The notes: generated by a model not told the origin, from the letters alone. 64,000 nucleotides of DNA from Pseudonocardia sp. CNS-139 (GCA_001942415.1 MKJX01000110.1:25172-89171), one strand, 5' to 3'. Shown: positions 51,517 through 61,716, counted from the stretch's first letter. Translations and numbers: made by a program.

Positions 51517-51872
51517 TTACAGCGCAGCCCTTCCGGCCTCGTTGAGCTCGTCCAGCCCGCCCAGGTCGCGCAGCCGGGTCAGCGCGTCGACGGCCGTGTC
51601 GACGTCGCCGGAGCCGACCGCGTCGTGCGCCGACCACAGCAGCGCGAGCGCGACCTCGCGCCCGGCATCCCGGCGCGCACCGCCATGTCGACGAGGCTCC
51701 ACAGCGCGTCGATCTCGGTCTCGCGGTAGGCGAGCTGGTCCAGCCCCTCCGAGGCCCGGACCTGGCGCAGCACCCGCGCGACGGTCGTGGCGTCGATGCG
51801 CTCGACGTCGACGACGAACCACGGGTTGGCGGGACCGGCCGGAACACCGTTGGCCGTGTCGGTCGACACCAT
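51517..51872 (-). CDS. Unrecognised small protein B (paralogue of small protein A)
   Basis: About 118 residues after bridging a one-base gap near 51660. The core FVVDVERIDATTVARVLRQV, DQLAYRETEIDALWSLVDMA and LLWSAHDAVGSG aligns with small protein A across its whole length; B has extra residues at both ends. The ATG at 51872 has AGGAGG upstream. It is cotranscribed with the IclR gene and lies downstream of the decarboxylase-type amidohydrolase. I know no family for it, and it is predicted helical. Confidence 0.75.
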
Positions 51873-51887
51873 CAGAGCCTCCTAGTC

Positions 51888-51923
51888 GTTCGTATCGCGA
51901 ACGTCTATCCGTATTGCGAACGG
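51888..51923. promoter_or_regulatory. Two IclR-type operator copies upstream of small protein B
   Basis: GTTCGTATCGCGAAC (51888-51902) is the palindrome GTTCG-N5-CGAAC. CCGTATTGCGAACGG (51909-51923) repeats its right part (CGTAT(C/T)GCGAACG) 21 bp further. The same palindrome precedes the amidohydrolase at 53070. Confidence 0.6.
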
Positions 51924-51977
51924 TACGGGGTGGGTGAAACGCCGGTCAAGGCGGGCGGCGCGCGCGGACGTCGATGA

Positions 51978-53019
51978 TCAGCGCAGCCCGCCCGCCGCGT
52001 CGAAGGTGTCGTTGAAGACCTTCCGCACGTTGCCGTTGAAGATCGTCTCCTGGTCGGACGCGTCCAGGCCGATCTCCTGCAGGTTGCGGATCGTCGAGCG
52101 GATGTAGCCCGGGCTTCTCGGGGTCGTACGGGCAGTCGGAGCCGAAGAGCACGTGGTCGACGCCGAAGAACTCGACCGAGCACTTGAGCGCATGCGCCGC
52201 GCCGAACATGGCGGTGTCGACGTAGAACATCCGGAAGTAGTCGAGCGGGCGCTTGGTGAGCGGGTAGTGCTCGACGTCGGCCTTCTGGTCCGGGGGCGTG
52301 CGGGCGCCGAGCTGGTCCAGGCCGGGCCCGACGCGGCCGGAGAAGTGCGAGATCATGCTCCCGCCGTGGTGGATCAGGAACTTGATCGCCGGGTACCGCT
52401 CCAGCACCCCGGAGAAGACCATCCGGGCCATGAAGACCGACAGGTCCATCTCCCAGCCCAGCGCCCACCAGATCTCGTACTTCGAGACGGTCTCGGTCGG
52501 GTAGTCGGCCCACGTCGAGTTGCGGCACGGGTGCACCTGGACGACCTTGTCCAGCTCGGCCGCGCGCGCGTAGAAGACGTCGAAGCGGTCCTCGTCCATC
52601 GGGTGGCCGAGCACGCTGGTGTAGATCTGGGCGCCGAGCGCGCCGAGCTCGCGGCACGCGTAGTCGAGCTCCTCGACGGCGGCCTCCGGGTCGTCCATCG
52701 GAACGCACGCCGTGAACCCGGCGAACCGGTCCGGGTGCCTGCTCACGAGCTCCGCCATCGACTCGTTGCCGACCCGGGAGAGCTCCTTCGACAGCGCCGG
52801 CGACCCGAAGTCCTCCACCGGCGGTGCCGCGATGTTGATGACCTGCCGGTAGTCGCCGAACTCGTCCATCATGCGGAACCGGACATTCATGTCGTGCAGC
52901 GCCGGAATGCTCGCGACCCGGTTGCGCAGGTTCGCGACGGCCGGCGACCCCGTGGCGTCGAAGAATCGCTTGTAGTACGCCGGGGGCATGATGTGGCAGA
53001 ACGCGTCGATCTTTTCCAC
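51978..53019 (-). CDS. Amidohydrolase-superfamily decarboxylase (LigW/resorcylate-decarboxylase-like)
   Basis: About 347 residues: EKIDAFCHIMPPAYYKRFFD at the N-terminal metal site, FTACVPMDDPEAAVEELDYA, GAQIYTSVLGHPMDEDRFDV, KFLIHHGGSMISHFSGRVGP and VDHVLFGSDCPYDPEK with the metal-binding Asp. These features fit non-oxidative decarboxylases of hydroxybenzoates (5-carboxyvanillate, gamma-resorcylate, ACMSD group). A break lies near 52112. A GTG at 53019 is preferred over a TTG six bases upstream because of the GAGGCGAGG spacing. Confidence 0.87.
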
Positions 53020-53069
53020 GAGCAATCCTCGCCTCTCTCACCAGGCCGGGGTCGTGTCCGCCGAGGTGT

Positions 53070-53103
53070 GTTCGCACAGCGAACGATTGTTCTTTTCCAG
53101 AAC
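53070..53103. promoter_or_regulatory. IclR-type operator upstream of the decarboxylase-type amidohydrolase
   Basis: GTTCGCACAGCGAAC (53070-53084) has the GTTCG-N5-CGAAC form of the site at 51888. A second inverted pair, GTTC-N7-GAAC, follows at 53089-53103. Confidence 0.55.
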
Positions 53104-53270
53104 GCTAGCCACATCTCGCGCGGTCCGTCAACGCATGCGGCCCGGGCCTGCGCAGACGTGGCCCGGTCCGCCTGGCGGCCCGTTCTGAGGCTGCTACCAG
53201 GGGATCTTGCTCGGCTTCGGGTCGAGTGGCGCCCGGTGATCACGGCCTGCGACGGTGTCTCCGAGCAGTC

Positions 53271-53317
53271 TTGACGCCTTCCGACGACCGCGCGTATGTT
53301 CGTTCAAAGCACATACG
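53271..53317 (+). promoter_or_regulatory. Promoter of Rieske oxygenase 2 with overlapping palindrome
   Basis: TTGACG (53271-53276), 18-bp spacer and TATGTT (53295-53300) form a good sigma-70-type promoter. The inverted repeat CGTATGT / ACATACG (53293-53299 and 53311-53317) overlaps the minus-10, as an operator would. A GAGGAGG site precedes the ATG at 53379. Confidence 0.65.
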
Positions 53318-53378
53318 TTCGCCAGGCGGACACCTCGCAGGGACATCGTGCAATGACGCTCGAGGAGGTTCCCTTTCC

Positions 53379-54685
53379 ATGTTGGCGCACAGTGACAACG
53401 AGCTGTTGACCCGAGTGGGTCCCGGCACCCCGATGGGCACGTTGTTCCGGCGGTTCTGGCAGCCGGTTTCGCTCAGCTCCCGGATCGCCGGACCGGACGG
53501 CCCGCCCAGCCGGCTCCGCATTCTCGGGGAGAACCTGATCGCCTTCCGCGACTCGAACGGCGACGTCGGCGTTCTGCAGGCGCTCTGCCCGCACCGGCGC
53601 ACCCAGCTGTTCTGGGGGCGCAACGAGGAGGGTGGGCTGCGCTGCGCCTACCACGGCTGGAAGTTCGACGTGACCGGGCAGTGCGTGGACATGCCGACCG
53701 AGCCGCCGGAGTCGAACTACAAGGACCGGCTGCGCACGATCGGTTATCCGGTCGTGGAACGGGGCGGGTTCGTGTGGGTCTACATGGGCCCGCGGGACAA
53801 GGAGCCCGGCTTTCCCGAGTACGAGTGGCTCGACCTCCCCGAGTCGCAGCGGATGGTCTTCACCGGTCTGCAGGAGTCCAACTACCTCCAGGCGCTGGAG
53901 GGCGACGTCGACACCGCCCACGTCTCCTACCTGCACCGCTACCTGCACCCGGAGACCGCGCCGCGGCCGGCCGTCTTCAACCGGGGATACCGGGACTTCG
54001 TCGGCCAGGACGTCTCACCGCGGCTGTCGGTGAAGCGCACGGACTACGGCTTCCTCTACGGCGGCCGCCGCACCCTGGACGACGGCACCTACTACTGGCG
54101 GTGCACCCCGTGGATGGCCCCGGCCGCCACGTACCTGCCGACCACCGGCGACCTCGGCCAGGCGCTCATCCGCGTGCCGATCGACGACAGCTACACGCTG
54201 TCGGCCGGGCTGATCTGGAGCCGCACCGGGGCGCTGCCCGAGGGCCCGGACACCACGCGGCGCGTCCGGCCGGTCGACCCGGGTCCGACCCGGCTCGCCG
54301 GCGGCCACGTGATCGACCTGCCGCGCGGTGCCACCAACCTGGACAACGACTACCTGATCGACCGCGCCGCCGAGCAGGACAAGTTCGTCGGCATCCAGGG
54401 CGGCACCAACGCCGAGGACCGCGCCGTCACCGAGTCGATGGGCGACCTCGACCGCAGCCAGGAGCACCTGGCGTCAGCGACATCGCCGTCGTCGCCCTGC
54501 GTCGCGGCCTGCTCGCCATGCTGCGCGAGCTGGACGAGGGCGCCGAGCCCGCGGCCGCGCGGCGTCCGGAGCTCTTCCGGGTGCGCGGCCGGGACATCCT
54601 GTCCGAGCAGGGCGACTTCGAGCTGCTGCTCCAGGAGAACGCCGACGACCTGCTCCTGGGCCCGTCGGCCACCCCGGCCGGCTGA
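53379..54685 (+). CDS. Rieske non-haem iron oxygenase alpha subunit 2
   Basis: About 435 residues, same family as Rieske subunit 1. The Rieske ligands are in LCPHRRTQLFWGRNEEGGLR and CAYHGWKFDVTGQCVDMPTE, and the iron site is LEGDVDTAHVSYLHRYLHPE. LDNDYLIDRAAEQDKFVGIQ and EDRAVTESMGDLDRSQEHLA are typical of the phthalate/LigX group. A break lies near 54470. It shares a perfectly identical 100-bp block (53574-53673) with subunit 3. Electron-transfer partners are not encoded nearby. Confidence 0.94.
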
Positions 54686-54826
54686 GCAGACGCCCGCCCG
54701 TCCCACCACAACCCCGATCGCCCGGCAACGCCGCCGCGCACCGCTCCGGTGCCTCGTTCCGCATGCCCACGTGCCGTCCCGTGGTGCACGGCGGCGGCCG
54801 GGCCGTCAACCGGAGGTGAGCGATCC

Positions 54827-56127
54827 ATGTTGAGCGTGGAAGACAACGCCCTGCTGACGAAGGTCGGCCCGGGGACCCCGGCCGGCAACCTCTTCCGCAG
54901 GTTCTGGCACCCGGTGGTGACGGCGGCGCGGCTGCCCGAGCCGGACGGCAAGCCGCTGCGGGCCCGGATCCTCGGCGAGAACATCATCCTGTTCCGGGAC
55001 ACGTCCGGGAAGGTCGGCGCCCTGCAGGCGCTCTGCCCGCACCGGCGCACCCAGCTGTTCTGGGGGCGCAACGAGGAGGGTGGGCTGCGCTGCGCCTACC
55101 ACGGCTGGAAGTTCGACGTGAGCGGCCAGTGCGTGGACATGCCGACCGAGCCGCCGGAGTCCAACTACAAGGACCGGCTGCGCACCATCGGCTACCCGGT
55201 GGAGGAGCGCGGCGGGTTCGTGTGGATCTACATGGGCCCGCGCGACCGGCAGCCGCCGCTGCCCGAGTACGAGTGGATGGACCTGCCCGCGGGCCACGTG
55301 CTCTCCAGCTCGTTCCTGCAGGAGTCGAACTACCTGCAGGCCCTCGAAGGCGACGTCGACACGGCGCACGTCTCGTACCTGCACCGGTTCCTCGACCCGG
55401 AGACGGCGCCGCAGCCCCCGCAGATGGTGCAGGGCTACCGGCACTTCGTCATCCAGGACACCGCGCCGCGGCTGTCGGTGAAGCAGACCGGGTACGGCTT
55501 CCTCTACGGCGGGCGCCGGACCCTCGACGACGGCAACTACTACTGGCGCATCACCCAGTGGCTCGCGCCGGCCGCCACCCAGCTGCCCTCGGCCGGCGAG
55601 CTGAGCAACGCGAAGATCAACGTTCCGGTGGACGACGAGAACACGATGTCGTTCGGCGTCTTCTACCACCGCAACCGGCCGATGCGCGAGGGCGAGTGGT
55701 ACACGCCCAGCACGTCCACCGAGCCCTACAAGATCTCCACCGGGCACATCGTCGACCACCCGCGGGGCGCCACGAACCTCGACAACGACTTCCTCATCGA
55801 CCGGGAGGCCGAGAAGCGCAAGTTCGTCGGGGTCAAGGGCGGGACCGGCGCCGAGGACCGCGCCGTCACCGAGTCGATGGGCCCGGTCATGGACCGCAGC
55901 GAGGAGCACCTCGGGGTCAGCGACATCGCCGTGGTCGCGGTGCGCCGGGCCTGCTGCGGATGGTCCGGGACCTCGCGGACGGCACCGAGCCGACGCTGCC
56001 CGCGCACGGGGAGCTGTTCAACACCCGCGGGCTGGACGTGATCTCCGCCCACGCCGACTTCCAGGAGCTGCTCGCGGAGCACGCCGACGTCCTGGCCGAC
56101 CAGGGGATGTCGCCGTCCGCCCGGTAG
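54827..56127 (+). CDS. Rieske non-haem iron oxygenase alpha subunit 3
   Basis: About 433 residues, the closest relative of subunit 2. The Rieske ligands are CPHR/CAYH and the iron site is LEGDVDTAHVSYLHRFLDPE. The substrate-side region (NVPVDDENTMSFGVFYHRNR) differs from subunit 2, pointing to another substrate. A break lies near 55950. ATG 54827 follows CGGAGGTGAG. Only 23 bp separate it from the peptide-type ABC operon, so they are probably cotranscribed. Confidence 0.94.
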
Positions 56128-56150
56128 CGGCGGCCGACGAGGGAGGCGAC

Positions 56151-57718
56151 GTGAGGCGACTGCTGAGAGTTCTGCGTGCGCCGGTGCTGCCGCTCGTCGC
56201 GGCGGCGCTGGTGCTGGCGGCGTGCGGGTCGGCGGGCGGCACCGCCGGCGGGGCCGCGCCGACCGACGCCGCCCCGACCCGCGGCGGCTCGATGACGGTG
56301 ATCACGGCCGGTGGCTTCAACTCGTGGCCGAACCTCGACCCGGTCATGCCCGGCACGGCCAACGCGGAGCTGCGCAACAGCATCTACGGCGAGCTGTTCC
56401 ACCAGGCCCGGCCGGGGAGATCGAGCCGAGCCTGGCGGCGGGCTTCACGAAGTCCGACGACGGCAGGACGGTGACGGTCGAGCTGCGGCCGAACCTGATG
56501 TTCTCCGACAACACCCCGCTCGACGCGGAGGCGGCGGTCTGGAACATGCGCCGGGCGCTCGACCCGGCGACGGCCTGCCCGTGCGCGTCGCTCTTCACGA
56601 TGGTCACGGACGTGGCCGCGGACGGCCCGACGAAGGTCGTGCTGACGCTGGCGCAGCCCTACCCGCCGCTCATCCCCGCCTTCGTCAACACGGCGATGAA
56701 CTGGATGGCCTCGCCTGCGGCGTTCGAGCGGCTCGGCGCCGCGGACTTCGGCCAGCAGCCGGTGGGGGCCGGGCCGTTCAGGGTGGTCGGCAACCAGGCC
56801 AGCCAGCGCCTGGAGCTGGAGCGCAACCCCACCTACTGGGAGCAGGACAAGCCCTACCTGGACCGGCTGGTCTTCCAGTCGGCCGGGAACGACGAGGCCG
56901 CGTACGCGGCGGTGCAGTCCTCCACCGCGGACGTCGTCGTGGGCATCTCCAGCGTCGACATCCTGAAGCAGGCCGGCGCGGCGCTGACCGTCATCCCGAT
57001 CCCGGCGATCGCGGCGGCCCAGCTCCAGTTCAACTCGCTGGCCGCGCCGCTCGACGACAAGCGGGCCCGCGAGGCGCTGATCTACGCCACCGACGTGCAG
57101 TCGCTCGCTCAGGTGATCGGCAAGGGGCTCTACAAGCCGACCCAGTCGCCGACCGCCGAGGGCGGGCTGTTCTTCCAGGAGACGGTGCCCGGCACCCGCA
57201 CGTTGACCTGGCCGGCCACGGCGCTCGTGCAGCAGATCGGCGGGCTGCACGTGAAGCTCGGCGGGTTCGGTCCCGCGCAGAGCCAGACCCTGGTGACGGC
57301 CGAGGCGATCCAGGCCATGTGGCAGAAGGCCGGCATCACGAGCGAGATCGCGCCCGAGCCGCTGGCGAACACGCTGGACAACTACAAGACCGGGAACTGG
57401 CAGGTCTACCTCGGGTTCTCGGGGGCGATCGACCCCGCGCTGCGGCTGGGCACGGACTACTTCTTCCACACCAACGGCCCGAACAGCGGGGTGGCCGACC
57501 CGAGCCTGGACGCCCTGCTCGACCAGGCGCGGGTGGCGGACGACCCGGCCGTGCGCGAGGGCCTGTACGCCCAGGCGTTCAGGACGATCAGCGACCAGGC
57601 GTACGCGGCCTTCCTCTACCAGACCAACGGCTACTACATCGCACGCCGGACGGTGGTCGGGCTGGACCAGAACGCGAAGTGGGCGTCGTGGGAACGCGTG
57701 TCGTCGTCGCGGGGGTAG
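56151..57718 (+). CDS. ABC transporter substrate-binding lipoprotein, peptide/nickel family (SBP_bac_5)
   Basis: A signal peptide with lipobox LAAC (VLPLVAAALVLAACGSAGG) is followed by the family-5 fold: PNLMFSDNTPLDAEAAVWNM, YPPLIPAFVNTAMNWMASPA, GAGPFRVVGNQASQRLELER, NPTYWEQDKPYLDRLVFQSA and DDKRAREALIYATD. About 523 residues. A break lies near 56418. The ligand may be an aromatic acid, as for family-5 binding proteins of catabolic clusters, or a peptide. Confidence 0.92.
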
Positions 57719-58716
57719 CCGGGAGCCGGCCCGGCGGCGGCCTGCTCGGGTCGCCGACGGCCCGGGTGGTGGGCAAGCGCCTGCTGCAGGCGGTGCCGGT
57801 GCTCTGGGGCACCACGTTCCTGTCGTTCTGCCTGCTCAACCTGCTGCCCGGGGACGCGGCGCAGGCGCTGCTCGGGGAGAACGCGACCCCGGAGGACGTC
57901 GCGGCGCTGCGCGCCCGGCTGCACCTGGACCTCCCGTTCTTCGAGCGGTACCTGCGCTGGCTCGGCGGGGTGCTGACCGGCAACCTCGACCCGTCGCTGG
58001 TGAGCGGCCAGTCGATCGGCGTGGAGCTGGTGCCGCGGCTGCTGGTCTCGGCCGAGATCCTCGTCTACGTGATCGTGCTCAGCGTCCTGCTGACGATCAC
58101 GGTGGCGGTGCTCGCGGCCCGGCGTCCGCGGGGTGTGGTGGACCGGATCAGCATCGGCGTCAGCATGGTCGGGCTCTCGGCGCCGCACTTCGTGTTCGCG
58201 CTGGTGCTGATCTACGTGTTCGCGGTGTTCCTCGGGCTCGTCCCGGCGCTGGGATACGTCCGGCTGGCCGACGACCCGGTGGAGCACTTCCGGTCGCTCG
58301 CGCTGCCGATCGCGACGCTGGTGTTCGTCATGTTCTGCGGCGACAGCCGGCAGCTGCGGGCCGACCTCGTGGACCAGCTGGAGGGCGAGGACTACATCCG
58401 CACGGCCCGCGCGAAGGGCGTGCCGCCGTGGGGCGTGCTGCTGCGGCACGCGCTGCGCAACTCCGTGTTCACGCTGCTCACGGTGGTCGGCGGGCAGGTG
58501 GGCCTGCTCATCGGCGGCTCGGTCGTGCTGGAGCAGATCTTCGCCATCCCGGGCATGGGCCAGGGCCTCATGCAGGCCATCACGTTCCAGGACATCCCGA
58601 TGGTCCAGACGATGGTGCTGCTCATCGCCCTCGCCGTCGTGCTGGCCAACCTCGTCACGGACCTGCTGTACGCAGTACTCGACCCGAGGATCCGCCATGG
58701 CCGTCCAAGCTCTTGA
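57688..58716 (+). CDS. ABC transporter permease, DppB type
   Basis: A 342-residue inner-membrane permease with the N-terminal VVGKRLLQAVPVLWGTTFLS, then FCLLNLLPGDAAQALLG (normally the LxPGDP segment) and the coupling loop DYIRTARAKGVPPWGVLLRH, then ALRNSVFTLLT. Six membrane segments are predicted. The GTG at 57688 overlaps the binding-protein gene by 31 bp; the start is uncertain within a few codons. The frame is intact. Confidence 0.92.
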   Translation: MGTRVVVAGVAGSRPGGGLLGSPTARVVGKRLLQAVPVLWGTTFLSFCLLNLLPGDAAQALLGENATPEDVAALRARLHLDLPFFERYLRWLGGVLTGNLDPSLVSGQSIGVELVPRLLVSAEILVYVIVLSVLLTITVAVLAARRPRGVVDRISIGVSMVGLSAPHFVFALVLIYVFAVFLGLVPALGYVRLADDPVEHFRSLALPIATLVFVMFCGDSRQLRADLVDQLEGEDYIRTARAKGVPPWGVLLRHALRNSVFTLLTVVGGQVGLLIGGSVVLEQIFAIPGMGQGLMQAITFQDIPMVQTMVLLIALAVVLANLVTDLLYAVLDPRIRHGRPSS

Positions 58717-59575
58717 GCCAGGACCGACGGAGCCCGCCCGGCCGACCGCGCCACCGCGCACCCGCCGCCGGATGCGCGCCGACCTGGACCTGTGGGTGCC
58801 CGGGGCGATCTTCGGGCTGGTCGCGCTGGCCTGCTTCCTGCTCCCGCTCGTGCCCGCCGTCCCCGGGCCGAACGACGGCTCGCTCTCCGAGGCGATGCGG
58901 CCGCTCTTCTCGCCGGGGCACGTGCTCGGCACCGACCCGCTCGGCAACGACATCCTGTCCCGGCTGCTGCACGGCGGGCAGACGTCGCTGGTCGTCGCGT
59001 CTGCACCAACCTCCTGGGGATCGTGGCCGGCGGGTTCACCGGCATCGTCGCCGGCTACAAGGGCGGCCTCGTCGACGCGACGATCATGCGGGTGCTCGAC
59101 GTCCTCATGGCGTTCCCGGCGCTCGTCCTCGCGATCGTCGTGGCCACCTACCTCGGCCCGAGCCTGCCGAACCTGGTCGGCACGCTCACGATCGTCACCG
59201 TCCCGATGTACGCGCGCATCGCCCGGGCCACCACGCTCAAGCAGCGCGAGAATGTCTACATCTCGGCGGCCCGGGTGGCCGGGCAGCGTGACCTCGCGAT
59301 CCTGCTGCGGCACATCGCGCCCAACGCGGCGGCGCCGTTGCTCACCGCCAGCCTGCTGCGTTCGGGGTGGTGATCGTCGTCGAGGCGACGCTGAGCTTCC
59401 TCGGGCTGGGCATCCCGCCACCCGCCCCGACCTGGGGGAACATGATCGCCCGCGGCCAGGCGGCCCTGTCGACGGACCCGGCGCTCGTGCTCGTCCCGAG
59501 CGCGCTGCTGTTCGTCACCGTGATCTCGCTGAACCTCATGGCGACGCCGCCCGCCGCCGCTGGGGCACCCGGTGA
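58697..59575 (+). CDS. ABC transporter permease, DppC type
   Basis: A DppC-like permease of about 293 residues: HVLGTDPLGNDILSRLLHGG and QTSLVVASA, then VPMYARIARATTLKQRENVY with the EAA-like ISAARVAGQRDLAILLRHIA, PNAAAPLLTASLLR, and EATLSFLGLGIPPPAPTWGN. Breaks near 59003, 59362 and 59543 split it. The ATG at 58697 overlaps the DppB-type gene by 20 bp, and the stop overlaps the next gene. Confidence 0.9.
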   Translation: MAVQALEPGPTEPARPTAPPRTRRRMRADLDLWVPGAIFGLVALACFLLPLVPAVPGPNDGSLSEAMRPLFSPGHVLGTDPLGNDILSRLLHGGQTSLVVASAPTSWGSWPAGSPASSPATRAASSTRRSCGCSTSSWRSRRSSSRSSWPPTSARACRTWSARSRSSPSRCTRASPGPPRSSSARMSTSRRPGWPGSVTSRSCCGTSRPTRRRRCSPPACCVRGGDRRRGDAELPRAGHPATRPDLGEHDRPRPGGPVDGPGARARPERAAVRHRDLAEPHGDAARRRWGTR

Positions 59576-60552
59576 CCGGGCCGTTGCTCGACGTCACCGA
59601 CCTGCACGTCACGTTCGCGCTGAAGGACCGCACGGTGCACGCCGTCAACGGGGTGAGCCTGTCGGTCCGGCGCGGCGAGACGCTGGCGGTGATCGGCGAG
59701 TCCGGCTCGGGGAAGACGGTGACCTCGCGCGCGGTCATGGGACTGCTCTCGCCGGCGGCCCGCGTGGCCGGCTCGGCGGTGCTGCTCGGCACGGAGCTGA
59801 TCGGGCTCACCGAGGCCCAGCTGCGGGAGCACCGCGGCCGGGACATCGCGATGATCTTCCAGGACCCGGCCGGCTCGCTGAACCCGACGATGAAGATCGG
59901 CCGGCAGGTCACCGAGGCCGTCCGGATGCACCTCCCGCTGGACCAGGCGGCGGCCCGGGCCCGCGCGCTGGAGCTGCTCGACCTCGTGCAGGTGCCGTCC
60001 CCGCGGGCGCGCTACGACGACTACCCGCACCAGTTCTCCGGGGGCATGCGGCAGCGCGTCATGATCGCCATCGCGCTGGCGTGCGGCCCGCAGCTGCTCA
60101 TCGCGGACGAGGCCACGACCGCGCTGGACGTCACGACGCAGGCCCAGATCATGGACCTGCTGATGGACCTGCAGGACGAGCTGGACATGAGCATGATCAT
60201 GATCAGCCACGACATGGGGCTCGCCGCCACGTACGCCGACCGCGTCATGGTCATGTACGCGGGGCGGGTGGTCGAGCACGCGGCGACCGAGCGGCTCTAC
60301 CGGCACGTGCGGATGCCGTACACGAGGGCGCTGCTCGACGCCGTGCCGCGGCTGGAACGGGAGCCGCACTCGCTCTTCGCGACGATCGGCGGCCGCCCGC
60401 CGGACCTGACGGCGCTCCCGCCCGGCTGCACGTTCGCGCCACGCTGCCCGCGGGTGCAGGACCGCTGCCGCGCCGAGCGGCCGGAGCTGACCGAGCACGA
60501 GACCGGGCACCACTGGGCGTGCTTCTCCCCGTGGCCCGACGAGAGGCGCTGA
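59572..60552 (+). CDS. ABC transporter ATP-binding protein, DppD type
   Basis: A 326-residue ATPase with Walker A VIGESGSGKTVTSRAVMGLL, Q-loop IAMIFQDPAGSLNPTMKIGR, signature HQFSGGMRQRVMIAIALACG, Walker B LLIADEATTALDVTTQAQIM and H-loop MIMISHDMGLAATYADRVMV. The C-terminal oligopeptide-ABC domain has the Cys-rich CTFAPRCPRVQDRCRAERPE. The GTG start overlaps the permease by four bases. Confidence 0.95.
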   Translation: MTGPLLDVTDLHVTFALKDRTVHAVNGVSLSVRRGETLAVIGESGSGKTVTSRAVMGLLSPAARVAGSAVLLGTELIGLTEAQLREHRGRDIAMIFQDPAGSLNPTMKIGRQVTEAVRMHLPLDQAAARARALELLDLVQVPSPRARYDDYPHQFSGGMRQRVMIAIALACGPQLLIADEATTALDVTTQAQIMDLLMDLQDELDMSMIMISHDMGLAATYADRVMVMYAGRVVEHAATERLYRHVRMPYTRALLDAVPRLEREPHSLFATIGGRPPDLTALPPGCTFAPRCPRVQDRCRAERPELTEHETGHHWACFSPWPDERR

Positions 60553-60554
60553 TC

Positions 60555-61601
60555 ATGGCTGCAGAACCCCTGCTCGCGGTGCACGACCTGGTGCACGAGT
60601 TCGTCGTCCGCGGGCACGGCGGCGTCAAGGACGGGGTCGTGCACGCCGTCTCGGGGGTGTCACTGGAGGTCCGCGACGGCGAGACGCTCGGCGTGGTCGG
60701 CGAGTCCGGGTCGGGCAAGTCGACCCTGGTCCGGTCGATCCTGCAGGCGCCGCGCCCGCTCTCCGGTGAGGTGCGGTTCCGCGGGGTGGACCTGACCCGG
60801 CTGCGCGGCAGCCGGCTGCGCGCCAGCCGCCGGCACATGCAGGCCGTCTACCAGGACCCCTTCGGCTCGCTCGACCCGCGCTGGACGGTGTTCTCGATCG
60901 TCGAGGAGCCGCTCGGGGCGCACCGGATCGGCTCCCGGCGCCGGCGCCGCGAGCGCAGCGCCGAGGTGCTCGACCTGGTCGGGCTGGACCCGGGCCTGTT
61001 CGGGCAGCGCAAGCCGCGCCAGCTCTCCGGCGGGCAGTGCCAGCGCGTCGCGATCGCCCGGTCGCTCGTGCTGTCGCCGTCGCTCGTGCTGTGCGACGAG
61101 GCCGTCTCCTCGCTGGACGTGCTCAGCCAGGCGCAGGTGCTCAACCTGTTCGAGAAGCTGCGCGCCGACCTGGCCCTGTCCTACCTGTTCGTGGCGCACG
61201 ACCTCGCGCTCGTCAAGCAGGTCAGCGACCGGGTGGCGGTGATGTACATGGGCCGGCTGTGCGAGGTCGGGCCGTCCCAGGCGCTCTACGCGCGGCCGCT
61301 GCACCCCTACACAGCCGCGCTGCTCGACTCCATCCCGTCGCCGGACCCGGCCGGCCGGCACACGCGCCGCCGGCGGGCCCGCGTGCGGGGCGAGGTGCCC
61401 TCGCCGCTGGACCCGCCGAGCGGCTGCCGGTTCCGGACGCGCTGCCCCCGTGCCGAACCGGTCTGCGCGACGGACCAGCCACAGCTGCGCGCCGTCGGCC
61501 CGGACCACCAGGTCGCCTGCCACTTCCCGCTCGTCGAGGCGAACGCCTACCCGCCGGCCGGGGCCGTCCCGGCCGCCCGGACGCCCGCGCCGTCGGCCTG
61601 A
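60555..61601 (+). CDS. ABC transporter ATP-binding protein, DppF type
   Basis: A 348-residue ATPase with Walker A VVGESGSGKSTLVRSILQAP, AVYQDPFGSLDPRWTVFSIV, signature QLSGGQCQRVAIARSLVLSP, Walker B LVLCDEAVSSLDVLSQAQVL and H-loop LFVAHDLALVKQVSDRVAVM. The C-terminal Cys-containing CRFRTRCPRAEPVC is the oligopeptide-transporter tail. It completes the five-gene importer. Confidence 0.95.
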   Translation: MAAEPLLAVHDLVHEFVVRGHGGVKDGVVHAVSGVSLEVRDGETLGVVGESGSGKSTLVRSILQAPRPLSGEVRFRGVDLTRLRGSRLRASRRHMQAVYQDPFGSLDPRWTVFSIVEEPLGAHRIGSRRRRRERSAEVLDLVGLDPGLFGQRKPRQLSGGQCQRVAIARSLVLSPSLVLCDEAVSSLDVLSQAQVLNLFEKLRADLALSYLFVAHDLALVKQVSDRVAVMYMGRLCEVGPSQALYARPLHPYTAALLDSIPSPDPAGRHTRRRRARVRGEVPSPLDPPSGCRFRTRCPRAEPVCATDQPQLRAVGPDHQVACHFPLVEANAYPPAGAVPAARTPAPSA

Positions 61602-61716
61602 GGGCACGCCTGGAAGCGGCCGCCGTCACTCGTTAGGCTCGCTCTCGGGGTCGACACCCAGCCCGTCCCGCCCGCGCGGGAGAGGCTGACGGACGCGCCG
61701 AGCGCGGAGGTGGAGG

